Notes under the pieces: generated by a model
Databases searched by the model: none
Told to the model about the DNA's origin: nothing
Seen by the model: the letters and a program-made list of their open reading frames with translations, nothing else
Program-made: the position numbers and the translations under genes
NCBI RefSeq assembly: GCF_017676365.1
Contig: NZ_JADKMA010000003.1
Location: 33,222 to 97,221 of the forward strand
Source of the DNA: Streptomyces oryzae
GTDB lineage: Bacteria; Actinomycetota; Actinomycetes; Streptomycetales; Streptomycetaceae
DNA length: 64,000 bases
Direction: 5' to 3'
Shown here: positions 1 through 8,959 of the stretch, one piece after another
Layout of the letters: every line of letters starts with the position of its first letter
Numbering within the stretch: the stretch's first letter is position 1

Positions 1-1791
1 CACCCTCTGCTGCGCGACGCCGTACTCGCGGACTGGCCCGCCGAGGCGAGGAGGGCCGCCAATCGGGACGCGTCCGAGCTGATGTTGCGTCGTGGCGACC
101 ATGTCGAAGCCATAGCCCGGCAGTTGCTGGACAGCGAGACCGTAGGCCAGTCCTGGGTACGGCGTGTGTTGCGGGACGCCATGACCGTCGCTGTACGGGG
201 GGAACGGCCCGGCGACGCCGTCCGCTACATGCGCAGGGCTCTGGAGGAGCCGCTCCCCGACAGCGAACGGCAGCCGCTGCTCACAGAGTTGGGCTCGCTG
301 GAGTACGCCTGTACCAATCCGTCAGCGGGTATCCGACGTCTCTCCGAAGCCCTGTACCTTCCGGCCGAGCCCCGCGAGCGCGTGCATACTGCTCTCGCCC
401 TCGGCGCCGCTCTCGCCGACAGGGGCGAGCTCGACTCCGCCGTGAGTCTGCTGCGATCGAACGAAAGCGAGCTGACGGGGCATCCGGAGCTCGTCCGTAC
501 CGTACGGGTCGCCTCCGTCGCGCTGTCCGATCAGGATCTGGCAGCACGCCGGGACGCGTACCAGCGGCTGAAAGATACGTCCGAAGACAGCCAGGAAGCC
601 GTCGGCGCGGCAGGCCGTGCTCTGCTGGTCCGTTACGCGGTCACCGCCGGTGCGATCTCCGCTCGGACGGCAATGACGCAACTACGGGAGCTGCTGACGC
701 AACCCGTGGGTCCGCTGGAGGAGCCCTTCCTGCTGGGCACATCGGCCGCTGTCGCGCAGTGGGCGGACGAACTGGACGAAGCCGAATGGCTGGTGAAACG
801 CGGGCTGGCGGGGCAGTCCCCGCTTCTGCTGCACCCGATGCATCAGGTCCTGTGCGATGTCCGCGCTGGTATCGCCGCCGCTCGCGGAGACTACGGCCGA
901 CTTCTCGCCGAGTATGCGGAGCAGGACTCCCGAGACCACCGCGCCGAGCCGACCGACGTTGCCGCGTATGCTCTGCGTGCTCTGGTCGAGACCGGCCGCC
1001 TCGAGGAGGCGCAGCAGCTCGCAGACCGCTTCTCCCTGGACCCGGCGCTGGATTCCTGGCGGATGAACCTGTTCCGCTATGCCCGTGGAACGCTGCGGTC
1101 CGCGGTGGGGGACACCACGGGTGCGCTCCACGACTTCCTGGAGTGCGGGCGGCGGCAGTCGGCACGCGGTGTGGTGAGTCCGGTCGTCACCCCATGGCGG
1201 GCAGCAGCGGCAGAATGCTGGCTTGCACTGGGGGATCGGCCGCGCGCAGTGGCACTGGCGCACGAGGAAGTCCGGCTGGCCCGGCTGTGGAACACTCCGC
1301 GAGCGGTGGGCCGGGCTCTGCAGAGCCTCGCCTCGGCGACCGGGGGGCAGCGTGGGCTGGAACTCGCCGAGGAGGCCGTAGGTGTCCTGCGCCGCTCGCC
1401 GGATGGCAGTGAGCTGGTGTCCGCACTGCTCGAGCAGGGGCGCCAACTCACCGGTGCCGACCGGCGGAACAGGGCTCGGGAATGCCTCCTGGAGGCCGCC
1501 GAGCGGGCCGAGCTGCTGGGGGCCGAACGCCTTCGGCTCTGCGCTGAGAAGGCTCTGCGGGCAGTCGGGGCCCGTCGCATCACGGCAGCGCTCACCGGCG
1601 CCGAAGCGCTCACCAGCAGCGAGCGCCGCATAGCGGAACTGGCCGCCGACGGCCGCACGAACACCGAGATATCCGCGTTCTTGAACGTAGCCCGCCGGAC
1701 CGTCGAGACGCACCTCACCAGCACCTACCGCAAGCTTGGCATACAGGGCCGGGGAGAGCTGCAGGCGACTCGCAGTGTGCGAGGCGAATAG
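1..1791 (+). CDS. LuxR-family (LAL-type) transcriptional regulator, 5' truncated by window
   Basis: The frame is open from base 1 to a TAG at 1789-1791, so only the C-terminal part is present. The first visible residues (HPLLRDAVLADWPAEAR) match the end of the ATPase/winged-helix part of large LAL (MalT-like) regulators. Most of the visible protein is a long Ala/Leu/Arg-rich helical stretch consistent with TPR-like sensor repeats. The last ~60 codons (about 1606-1770) form a LuxR helix-turn-helix: LTSSERRIAELAADG, then TNTEIS, then RRTVETHLTSTYRKLGI. LAL proteins bind ATP and an inducer and activate nearby promoters. The AAA domain lies outside the window, so the exact subfamily is an inference. 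The target is unknown; a second pathway-type regulator lies just downstream. Confidence 0.85.
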   Translation, partial: HPLLRDAVLADWPAEARRAANRDASELMLRRGDHVEAIARQLLDSETVGQSWVRRVLRDAMTVAVRGERPGDAVRYMRRALEEPLPDSERQPLLTELGSLEYACTNPSAGIRRLSEALYLPAEPRERVHTALALGAALADRGELDSAVSLLRSNESELTGHPELVRTVRVASVALSDQDLAARRDAYQRLKDTSEDSQEAVGAAGRALLVRYAVTAGAISARTAMTQLRELLTQPVGPLEEPFLLGTSAAVAQWADELDEAEWLVKRGLAGQSPLLLHPMHQVLCDVRAGIAAARGDYGRLLAEYAEQDSRDHRAEPTDVAAYALRALVETGRLEEAQQLADRFSLDPALDSWRMNLFRYARGTLRSAVGDTTGALHDFLECGRRQSARGVVSPVVTPWRAAAAECWLALGDRPRAVALAHEEVRLARLWNTPRAVGRALQSLASATGGQRGLELAEEAVGVLRRSPDGSELVSALLEQGRQLTGADRRNRARECLLEAAERAELLGAERLRLCAEKALRAVGARRITAALTGAEALTSSERRIAELAADGRTNTEISAFLNVARRTVETHLTSTYRKLGIQGRGELQATRSVRGE

Positions 1792-2431
1792 CCGTGTCGC
1801 CATTCTGGACAAGGCAATCGGCAACCCTCGCGCAGCGCTCCGAGGCGTCGGCCCATCGCGCGACTCCTGCGACTGACCTGCGGCGATGGATGGAGCAGAC
1901 CAGACTGCTCGTGGTGGTCCCGCTGCTGATCTCGTGGTGCGCCTCGTGGTGCTCCACGATTGCGCACGCCGCAGCAGCCACAGAAGTATGGGGAACGACC
2001 AGCCGCCACCGGCCCTCGCCGGACCAGCGAGCCCGTGCACATGGTGAGCGGATGTTCAGTCCTCCGACGGCAGGCCGCGGCGGGTGTCCAGCGCGGACGC
2101 CGTGCCCTTGGTGCCGACGCCCCGGGCGAACCCACAGTGCAGACGCGGCACATTCGTCGTCGGGGGGCGTCCATACCAGCGGTCAGTGGGTGAACTCCTG
2201 GCAGGGTTCCGAGCAGAGGCGACCCGATGTCGGGCGTCCGGCCCGCGCCCCGCGTGGAATTCCGTCATCGAAGCGAAGCACGCGGACCTGGCAGTGCCTG
2301 TCGGGCCGTCCCGCGCCGGCGTCTGCCGGCAGTGGCTGGTCATCAGAGAGGGCTCGCGCGCTGCCGGCCGAGCAGCGAGCCGGATGCGGGCCTTCTGCGC
2401 GAACATCTCCCGAGAAAGTGGGCGAGACGGA
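1792..2431. other. 640-bp gap without a convincing gene
   Basis: This lies between the LuxR-type regulator and the SARP gene. Open frames exist on both strands, including one starting at GTG 1794 and running to 2435, but their translations are rich in Arg/Ser/Cys/Trp, resemble no family and have no ribosome binding site. I see no tRNA and no clear promoter. It probably carries the SARP promoter and possibly a decayed gene. Confidence 0.5.
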
Positions 2432-4456
2432 GTGAACTCGACCGAAGGACGCACTACATACCGCTTGCTGGGTCCTGTCGAGGTACAGCGCGGCGATTCC
2501 ACCCTGGATCTGGGACCGAGACAGCGCAGAGTGCTGCTCACCCGCCTGCTCATCGAGGACGGTCGGCCCGTTCCCGCCAACGAGCTGTGCCGCTCCCTGT
2601 GGCACGACGGCCAGCCGGCCGGCGCCATGTCCTCCGTGCGGGCCCACATCAGCAGGCTGCGCTCAGTCCTCGATCCGGTTCGGGAGGGCCGCTCCACCGT
2701 GCTGGTTGCCGATTCGGCCGGCTACGCATTGAAGGTGCCCCGCGACTCGCGGGACACCGCCACTTTTGAGGACTCCCTGCACAGGGTGCGTGGAGCCCTG
2801 AAGCGTGGTCAGCTCTTCGCCGCACAACGCGAACTGGACACGGCTCTCGCCCTGTGGCGCGACGAGGCCCTCAAAGACGCCGCTGATTACGCCTTCGCCG
2901 CACCTGAGCGGTCCCGGCTCAACGCTGCCCACCAGGACGCCAAGGAACTACAGGCCACGATCCTCCTCCAGCAGGGCGACCTGGAGCGCTCGATCGAGGT
3001 CGCCGAAGGGCTCGTGCTCAGCGCCCCGTTGCGAGAGTCATCGTGGGCGCTGCTGATGCGCGCGCTGTACGCTGCGGGCCGGTCGGTCGAGGCCCTCCGG
3101 CGGTACGAGCGCTTCCGGGGCATGTTGGCCGAAGAGCTGGGCCTGGATCCCAGCCCTGGGCTGAGCAGGCTGCACACGGCGATCCTGCGGCACGACAGCG
3201 ATGTCCTTGAGGGCCTACTTCCTTCTCCTGCCGCCACCACTCTGTCGGCAGGCTCAGGTTCAGCCCCAGTACCCGTCACCGAGCCCCTGGTCGGCCGGGA
3301 CGAGGAAACCGCCCAGCTGGCTGCTGTGCTGTCGGCCGCTGCCGCAGGCCGAACCGAGTGGGCGGTGATCTCGGGTGAGCCTGGTTCCGGCAAGACCCGA
3401 CTGCTGGAAGAGATGGCCACCAAGGCGGCGGCAGAGGGGTTCGCTGTCGCCCGGGTCGGAGGCGGTCAGGAGCTCAGCTCGCACCGCAAGGTCCTCGGAG
3501 GGCGCCCGGTCGCTCAGCTCCTTGGCACGCTGCGGCAGGACGGCGGGGATGCCGGCCCGGAGGGGCACATGGAGGAAGAGCCCCTGGACCAGCTCGTCCG
3601 TGAACTCACCCGTGCTCCGACCCTGTGCCTCATCGACGACCTCGACTGGACGCCCCCCGATTTCCATACCTTGCTGCTGCGCCTCGTCGATGCTCTGCCG
3701 GACGCTCACGTCGCGATCGTCTGCGCACTGCGGAACGCTGACGATCCCTCCGCCAGTGGATTGCTCTCGGCGCTGGCCCGTCGAGGCACGACGTGGCTGC
3801 CACTTGAGCCACTGACTGTCGCAGACGTGACCGAACTCCTCGCCGCGCACGGCGGCAGTGCCGCACCGGAGGAAGCCGCGCTGCTGCACCGGCGTGCCGT
3901 GGGAAACCCGTTCACTCTGGGCGAGCTGCTCAGGCTCCCGCCGGAGCGGCGTACCGGTCCTGCGGCTCGGGTGCCGACCGCGGTGCGCAGCGCGGTGCAC
4001 GCGCGGCTGGCCGAGCTTTCCGAGCCGGTGAGGACGATGCTCAGGTACGCCGCAGCCGATGGCGAGTGGCTCGACATCGGTCTGCTGTCCGAAATCCAGG
4101 CCATGCCACTGCATTTGCTGTTGCCGTTGGTCGACGCGGCGGTTGCCGCTCGGCTCCTGGTCTGGGAGGCCGATCCCGAAGAACGCCCCGCAGGTGGCTA
4201 CCGGTTTCCTGAGCTGCCGCGCGAGGTGGTGCTGAGCACACTCACCCCCTCCTCGCGGCAGCTGACGCACGCAGCGCTCGCACGCAAACTCATCGACCGC
4301 GGCGACGCCGATCCGGCACGTCTGGCACGCCACTTGCGGGTGGCAGGTCCCACGGCTCCGGCCACGGAGCCGAGGTGGGCGCATTTCGGACCCGAAGCGC
4401 GGACATCGGCACGCACTCCGTCTCACACCCATCCAGCCGCACCGGGATGTCATTAG
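2432..4456 (+). CDS. SARP-family regulator with AAA/STAND ATPase domain, C-terminus short
   Basis: AfsR/DnrI/RedD-type (SARP) activator. From the chosen GTG at 2432 (674 aa), residues ~8-95 are an OmpR-like winged helix (YRLLGPVEVQRGD, then LGPRQRRVLLTRLLIE). The bacterial transcriptional activation domain follows to ~250 (ELGLDPSPGLSRLH). A P-loop ATPase begins at ~290 (PLVGRDEETAQLAAVL), with Walker A GEPGSGKT at 315-322 and Walker B LCLIDDLDW near 400. The start was chosen because homology begins just after it; the frame stays open upstream to GTG 2084, but that extension is compositionally odd. AfsR-like proteins usually continue with TPRs. This one stops soon after the ATPase winged-helix region (LARHLRVAGP) with a nonspecific tail, so it is probably truncated. 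It may regulate the neighbouring genes or the T7SS locus; nothing in the sequence proves a target. Confidence 0.85.
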   Translation: MNSTEGRTTYRLLGPVEVQRGDSTLDLGPRQRRVLLTRLLIEDGRPVPANELCRSLWHDGQPAGAMSSVRAHISRLRSVLDPVREGRSTVLVADSAGYALKVPRDSRDTATFEDSLHRVRGALKRGQLFAAQRELDTALALWRDEALKDAADYAFAAPERSRLNAAHQDAKELQATILLQQGDLERSIEVAEGLVLSAPLRESSWALLMRALYAAGRSVEALRRYERFRGMLAEELGLDPSPGLSRLHTAILRHDSDVLEGLLPSPAATTLSAGSGSAPVPVTEPLVGRDEETAQLAAVLSAAAAGRTEWAVISGEPGSGKTRLLEEMATKAAAEGFAVARVGGGQELSSHRKVLGGRPVAQLLGTLRQDGGDAGPEGHMEEEPLDQLVRELTRAPTLCLIDDLDWTPPDFHTLLLRLVDALPDAHVAIVCALRNADDPSASGLLSALARRGTTWLPLEPLTVADVTELLAAHGGSAAPEEAALLHRRAVGNPFTLGELLRLPPERRTGPAARVPTAVRSAVHARLAELSEPVRTMLRYAAADGEWLDIGLLSEIQAMPLHLLLPLVDAAVAARLLVWEADPEERPAGGYRFPELPREVVLSTLTPSSRQLTHAALARKLIDRGDADPARLARHLRVAGPTAPATEPRWAHFGPEARTSARTPSHTHPAAPGCH

Positions 4457-4589
4457 GGCTTCGCAGGAGGAACGATGCCTGGGGAACCACTCCAGCAGCG
4501 AGGGCTCCACAGCCCCAGGCGGGGAGGCCGACGGCGCACCCGCCGGGCCGTCTTCGGGGACGCGTGGATTGTGCCCTGCTGCTCCCCTC

Positions 4590-4609
4590 CCGGGCCAGGT
4601 CTGGCCCGG
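4590..4609. terminator. Perfect 9-bp hairpin between SARP and hydrolase genes
   Basis: CCGGGCCAG at 4590-4598 pairs perfectly with CTGGCCCGG at 4601-4609. The short loop implies the inner pair is open. A T-richer stretch (CAGCTATTTCTC) follows. It lies 134 nt after the SARP stop and 45 nt before the lipoprotein start, so it could be a terminator for the former or an operator for the latter. Confidence 0.45.
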
Positions 4610-4654
4610 CTCAGCTATTTCTCACCAATCCCCGTACTGAAGGACGTCATCCTC

Positions 4655-5566
4655 ATGACACTCAATATCAAGGCCCCTGCCGTGCTCGCCCTGTTGTGCG
4701 CAGTGGCCGGTGTCGGGCTCGTCGGCTGCTCGGGCTCCTCGAAGGCGGACAGCAATCCCTCCGCCGCCCCGTCCACGCAGAGGAAGGCCGGCGCCGGGGA
4801 GAATGTGTTCACCGAAATCAAGAAGATCACCGTCGACGGCCACCGGGTGAACGTGTCCTGCTCGGGAACTCCGGTGGACGACAAGCCCGTCGTCGTCCTG
4901 CTGGCCGGAGGGGGCGACCGGCTGGAGAAGCTGACCAGCCTGCAAAACACCCTCAGCAGGAGCGAACGGGTCTGCTCCTACGACCGGCTCGGCCAAGGCG
5001 CCAGCGACAAGCCGAACGGGCCGCAGACCTTCGCCACCACCGGGAGGATCCTCACCGGCGTGCTCGACCACGTCGCCGGAGACCGGCCGGTCGTCCTGGC
5101 CGGCCACTCCCTGGGCGGAATCATCGCCGCCCGCTACGCCCCCGACCACCAGGACAAGGTCAAGGGGCTGGTCCTGCTCGACGCCACCTCGCCGACGAAC
5201 ACCGCCGACATCACCGACGCGATCCCCGAGTCCGCCACCGGAGACGCGGCCGAGCTGCGCGCGCAGCAGCTCGCGATCTTCCGGGGGAAGAACCCAGAGC
5301 GGCTCCGGATCCCTGACGGCAAGGTCCAGTCCGCCGGGGACATCCCGGTGGAGGTGGTCAAGCACGGGAAGCAGTACCTCGCGGACATCCCCAAGTACGG
5401 TCCGGCCCTGGAGCGGTCGTGGTCCAAAGGGCAGCGCAAGTGGCTCGCGATCTCCAGCAACAGCCGCCTGAGCACTGCGGACGACAGCGGGCACTACATC
5501 TACGCCGACCAGCCCGACGTCGCCATGAAGGCCATCCAGCGCGTCACCTCGCAGGCCGCACGCTGA
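4655..5566 (+). CDS. Secreted lipoprotein alpha/beta hydrolase
   Basis: A 303-aa protein of the alpha/beta hydrolase fold. ATG 4655 was chosen because it places a lipoprotein signal peptide at the N-terminus: a hydrophobic core ends in the lipobox LVGC, with the lipidated Cys at residue 25 followed by SGSS. An AAGGA sequence lies ~10 nt upstream. The fold shows as VVVLLAGGGDRLEK (oxyanion region), SYDRLGQGASDKP, the nucleophile elbow GHSLGG (Ser152) and a C-terminal His280 in DSGHYIYADQPDVAM. It is predicted to be membrane-anchored on the outer face and to hydrolyse an ester or amide; the substrate cannot be told from sequence. The frame is open upstream to 4475, but that extension has no homology-like features. 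It is flanked by hairpins on both sides, suggesting a single-gene unit. Confidence 0.85.
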   Translation: MTLNIKAPAVLALLCAVAGVGLVGCSGSSKADSNPSAAPSTQRKAGAGENVFTEIKKITVDGHRVNVSCSGTPVDDKPVVVLLAGGGDRLEKLTSLQNTLSRSERVCSYDRLGQGASDKPNGPQTFATTGRILTGVLDHVAGDRPVVLAGHSLGGIIAARYAPDHQDKVKGLVLLDATSPTNTADITDAIPESATGDAAELRAQQLAIFRGKNPERLRIPDGKVQSAGDIPVEVVKHGKQYLADIPKYGPALERSWSKGQRKWLAISSNSRLSTADDSGHYIYADQPDVAMKAIQRVTSQAAR

Positions 5567-6013
5567 TACTGCTGTCGCGGACCACGTGTACGGGCTGCTC
5601 GGTCCGGTCGGCCGGAAGGACAGCCGGCCGCTCGGCGAGTACGTCGGACGTGCCATCCCGTATGGCCTGGCATTGCAAAAACGTTGGCGAGAGGTTGTAT
5701 TCAGCCTGAGGCCGGATGCCCGGGCATGAAGGCGGCTTATTCTTAGCCAGGCTGAAACGAACTGCTGGCCGCCTCGGTCGGCCGCGAGTCGCGGTGCGAA
5801 TTCCATTGTCGATGCAGTCGCGTTCGACTGCATCTACGAATACCAAGCAGCGATTTCTCGTCCCGCCGCGCCGGGTCCCTCCGCACCGCCCGGTGCTTTC
5901 GGCGCCCATAGCCGACCTGACCGCCGAGGTCGCGTCAGCGTCGGCGTGCCACCAAGGAACCGGACGCGTTGTCGGTCGACAGCTTCACTCCATTCCACAC
6001 AGATGGTCTCGCA
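5567..6013. other. 447-bp gap with nested inverted repeats
   Basis: No gene is supported on either strand. The main structure is the inverted repeat at 5700-5756, listed separately. The rest has no clear promoter or RNA gene. Confidence 0.45.
5700..5756. repeat. Nested inverted repeat (9-bp arms enclosing a 12-bp palindrome)
   Basis: TTCAGCCTG at 5700-5708 is perfectly complementary to CAGGCTGAA at 5748-5756. Inside lies a perfect 12-bp palindrome, ATGCCCGGGCAT, at 5716-5727. It is 134 nt downstream of the hydrolase stop and upstream of the broken transporter. It could be a terminator, an operator or a remnant of a mobile element end. Confidence 0.45.
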
Positions 6014-6912
6014 ATGCCCAAGCCCTCGCCCTCGGAGAGTACGAAGCACCCCCGAGCGACCCCCGATCGACTGGCCTTTGTGGCGATGGTGGTCACCGTG
6101 GTCGCCTTCTGGCGCAACGCCCTTGGCTTCGCCACGCTCGGGCCGTTCCTCCTGCTGGTGCGGCGCCACCGCGAGGTGGCGCGCGTCGCCCGCGGTGAAC
6201 GCGGACTGCTGCGGCACGAGCAGTGGCGGCCCCTGGCCCGCGGCTTTCTGGCCGCCACATCGCTCGCGCTGCACTTCGCGACCTTCATGACGAGTACGCG
6301 GATGTCCACCGTGGCAATGTCCACGGCGCTTGTGGCCACCCAGCCGATCTGGCAGGCCCTCATCGACGCAGGTCAGGGAGTACCGGTCGCACGCCGAACA
6401 TGGCTAGGGCTGCGCTGGCCGGGTACACAGCCCTGAGCCAGAAGGCACGCACGGACGTGAGCACCCCCCTGTACTCAGTGGTCACTTCCCTGGTCTGTGG
6501 GCTGGAACTCCTCGCCGTCTGCTGGCTGGCCGGCATCCCGCTCACCGGCTTCGACCAGTCCACACAGCTGTCGTTGCTCGGCTTGCTTCTCCTGCCTCAG
6601 CTGCTGGGACTGGGCTCGTTGAACTTCGCCCTCGGCCGCGCTTCGGCGACGACGATGAGTGTCTTCCTCCTGCTGGAGACTCCGATCGCAGCGCTCGCTG
6701 CATGGTGGCTCATGGGGCAGGGCATCGAGCCCGCGACCATGCCCGGGCTCCTGCTCATCATCGTCGGCGTCACGGTCGTGTTGACGAACGGCGACGGCGA
6801 GCAGACCCGGCGCGGCCGGCACCGCAAGAGAGCACTGCCGCAGCCTGACGCTCACCCCCCACGGCGCCGGCGCATTCGACACCCTGTACTTGCGTCGGGC
6901 CCCCGCGAGTGA
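6014..6912 (+). pseudogene. Broken EamA/DMT-family transporter
   Basis: Two open frames together read as one drug/metabolite (EamA, 10-TM) exporter. The first half is in the frame of ATG 6014 (an in-frame start at 5969 is also possible) and gives TM segments RLAFVAMVVTVVAFWRNALG and MSTALVATQPIWQALI, ending at RRTWLGLRW near 6420. The second half is in another frame and resumes at about 6420 with AGYTALSQKARTDVSTPLYS, then LLALPQLLG-like helices and SVFLLLETPIAALAAWWLMG. Intact EamA proteins have about 40 more residues between these points, including two TM helices. The junction is therefore an internal deletion plus frameshift, not a simple sequencing slip. The product cannot be a full transporter. 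Confidence 0.75.
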
Positions 6913-7356
6913 TCCGCCCGTCTGCTTCATTGCATTGTTCTTGCTTTTTGATTGTCGAAGGGCTTGGGGAGCCCGAAACCGAGTCGGCTGACGTGCTACA
7001 TCCGAGTTGTTCCGATGAACTCTTCGGAGAACCTCTCAGGTCTCAATTTCCGCTATTGAAAAGGGCTTTGCTCCGTGCTTGACTGTGGATTGAGCTGAAG
7101 GCGACGCGACAGCGTCGGGACCAAGCCGGCCCAGTGGCCCGTCGGCGGGGAGGCGTTGCTGCCTCGCATCGGGCACGTAGCCGCACTTGTGCTATTCAGC
7201 TTGCCCCGCTGATGTTCCCGTCCGGCCGGGTGCTGCCCATGCGCGCGCATTGGTTCCCTGGCTCTTTCCAGCCGCTCTGTCGGTTCCTTTTGGGCAACAC
7301 CCGGCGATTGCGGTGCCACATGGCGGACTCAGGTAAAGAACAACGTTTGGAGAAAA
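6913..7356. other. 444-bp gap, no gene supported
   Basis: A T-rich stretch near 6940-6955 follows the broken transporter without a clear stem. Small open frames on both strands have no ribosome binding site or recognisable product. It presumably contains the promoter of the small secreted protein; TTGACT occurs at 7079-7084, but I see no convincing -10 partner. Confidence 0.4.
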
Positions 7357-7599
7357 ATGCACAGCATAAAGCGGAAGGCCGCGGTCGCGGCCGGCAGCCT
7401 GGCGGTCGCGGTGGGGATCTCCCTGTTCGGCGCGGGCGCGGCCTCGGCCGGCGACTTCACACCCCGTGAGGGCGTGATCGGAGACGGAAGCCTGCAGGCG
7501 TGCCAGACGTACGGCAACACCATGGCGCAGCAGGGCGCGCTCACCGGCTACACCTGCACGAAGCTGTCCAACGGCAAGTACTACTTCAATTGGTACTGA
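7357..7599 (+). CDS. Small secreted protein, 80 aa, unknown function
   Basis: ATG 7357 is preceded by GGAG four nt upstream. The N-terminus is a classical Sec signal peptide: MHSIKRK, a hydrophobic core (AVAAGSLAVAVGISLFGAG) and an ASA cleavage site with predicted cleavage after Ala31. The mature part is about 49 residues and begins GDFTPREGV. It has two cysteines (QACQTYG and YTCTKLSNG) that could form one disulfide, and it ends in aromatic residues (KYYFNWY). I do not recognise the family. Short Cys-pair secreted proteins of this kind are common in streptomycetes. It stands alone and is followed by a strong hairpin. Confidence 0.75.
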   Translation: MHSIKRKAAVAAGSLAVAVGISLFGAGAASAGDFTPREGVIGDGSLQACQTYGNTMAQQGALTGYTCTKLSNGKYYFNWY

Positions 7600-7674
7600 G
7601 ACTCCCTCTCACCGGGCTCATCGGTACTCAGCACAGTAGAGCCCTGACGGTATAGGGCTTCAGCAGAAGGGTTT

Positions 7675-7721
7675 GCCCGAGCACCGGCTACCCGGTCGTC
7701 CGGCCGGCGCCGTGCTCGGGC
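7675..7721 (+). terminator. Rho-independent-type terminator hairpin
   Basis: GCCCGAGCAC at 7675-7684 pairs perfectly with GTGCTCGGGC at 7712-7721 (10 bp, 27-nt loop with further inner pairing possible). The T-rich tail CTCCTTTCTCTTTCCC follows. A weaker hairpin (AGCCCT 7640-7645 with AGGGCT 7654-7659) precedes it. It fits as the end of the small secreted protein transcript. Confidence 0.6.
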
Positions 7722-7875
7722 GGACTCCTTTCTCTTTCCCGCCGCGTTCCCGGCCACCCGGCCCGGGGCGATCGCCTGACAGGTGCAGCTCTCGGGAAGG
7801 CGAACCGGGGCCGGCCAGGGCCTGGTCGACACCTCGTCACCCTGCTGTGACCGAGCGTGCTCGAGACCTCGCTTG

Positions 7876-7883
7876 GGTTAACC
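7876..7883. promoter_or_regulatory. Palindrome GGTTAACC just upstream of the TetR start
   Basis: An 8-bp perfect palindrome sits 7 nt before the TetR ATG. TetR proteins often repress themselves through palindromes overlapping their promoter, and GTTAAC-type cores are frequent. The site is short, so this is only a candidate operator. Confidence 0.3.
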
Positions 7884-7890
7884 TCATGGG

Positions 7891-8514
7891 ATGTCAGAGT
7901 CGCGTCGGCCTTACCACTCTCCGCGGCGCGAGCGGGAAGCGAGGCGAACCCAGCAGGAGATCTTGCAGACCGCTCGCGATTTGTTCATCGCACGCGGCTA
8001 TGCGCGGGTCACCATGTCCGAAATCGCGCGCACTGCCGGAACAGCCGTGAAGACGGTCTATGCCAGTGTGGGGACGAAGGTTGACCTGCTGCATGCGCTG
8101 ATCGACTCCGACATGGCCGGCTTCCAGACCACCGCGGCGCTCGAGCAACTGGGCGACGCATCCAGCCTTGAGTCGGCCATCGCACTGGTGGCACGCGGCG
8201 CCCGCGCCGACTATGAACGCGCTCAGTCCGTGATCGACCTTCTGTACTCGGCAGCGGCCAGCGACGACGGTGCGCGTGAAGCGTGGCAGGACGTGATCAC
8301 CCGGTACCGTCGCGCGTTGCGGGAGGCCGCGGAGGAGATCGTCCGCAAGGGCCTTGTCGCCCCACGCTTCGAGGTCCAAGGCGTCGCGGACAGGCTGTGG
8401 TTCTGCTTCGGGCTGGCCGCTTGGCGGGCCCTCGTCGTCGACTGCAAGTGGACCTACGACGACGCGGAGAAGGCGCTCAGGCGCCAAGCCCGCTGCATGC
8501 TCACAGAGGATTAG
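7891..8514 (+). CDS. TetR/AcrR-family transcriptional regulator
   Basis: A 207-aa one-component regulator. Residues ~18-66 are the TetR helix-turn-helix: RTQQEILQTARDLFIARGY, then VTMSEIARTAGTAVKTVYASVGTK. The C-terminal part is all helical and would bind a ligand; it has no diagnostic residues, so the inducer is unknown. ATG 7891 is the first codon giving the full DNA-binding domain, and a palindrome lies just upstream. The gene is transcribed toward the T7SS locus and is separated from it by 445 bp. It is the nearest candidate regulator of that locus, but this is positional inference only. Confidence 0.9.
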   Translation: MSESRRPYHSPRREREARRTQQEILQTARDLFIARGYARVTMSEIARTAGTAVKTVYASVGTKVDLLHALIDSDMAGFQTTAALEQLGDASSLESAIALVARGARADYERAQSVIDLLYSAAASDDGAREAWQDVITRYRRALREAAEEIVRKGLVAPRFEVQGVADRLWFCFGLAAWRALVVDCKWTYDDAEKALRRQARCMLTED

Positions 8515-8959
8515 CCGGGGCCTTCGCTCATAGCCCGGCATCCCGAACATCGCCCCGAACATCTGCGAGATGCGCGGCGGGTGCCGTCACAGTCGGTCGG
8601 CGCCGGCCAGGCCGGCCAAGGTTGGCGTGCTTTGCGTGCGACGCGACGGTACTGCCGCATGCCGCTGTCGCATGCCGCTGTCGAGGAGAGCCCCCACCGG
8701 GATCGTGACGCGGTCGCACGCGCCCGGCATCAATTCGATGCATGCCTTGTGTAGTCAATACCTGTGGCCTAACCTGGACCCCTGAACGTTGGGGGGACGG
8801 GAAGTCAGATCCCGGTTGGCGCCGTGCCGTTCGGCGGGCGAGCAGCTCACAACCGCAGGAAGCGCCCCCGGACACCGTTCTCCCAAGCGGCGGTCTTCCG
8901 ACCGCGCTCACTGCTCAGAACCACTGCGGCCCGCATCGGCCGGATGGAGGTGTATCCCC
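8515..8959. other. 445-bp gap upstream of the T7SS genes
   Basis: It contains a 13-bp tandem duplication (GCATGCCGCTGTC twice, ~8658-8683) and an inverted repeat with a promoter-like sequence (listed separately). Short open frames such as 8570-8785 are not supported by composition or ribosome binding sites. Confidence 0.45.
8727..8775 (+). promoter_or_regulatory. Candidate promoter with adjacent inverted repeat for the T7SS operon
   Basis: TTGTGT (8747-8752) and TAACCT (8770-8775) are separated by 17 nt, resembling the principal sigma-factor consensus. Immediately upstream is GCATC-N5-GATGC (8727-8741), a possible operator. The first WXG100 start is 185 nt downstream. Assignment is by sequence resemblance only. 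Confidence 0.35.

Noticed and set aside
1794..2435. Open frame starting GTG directly after the LuxR-type gene
   Set aside because: The translation is rich in Arg, Trp, Cys and Ser with no family resemblance and no ribosome binding site; it overlaps other equally long frames on both strands.
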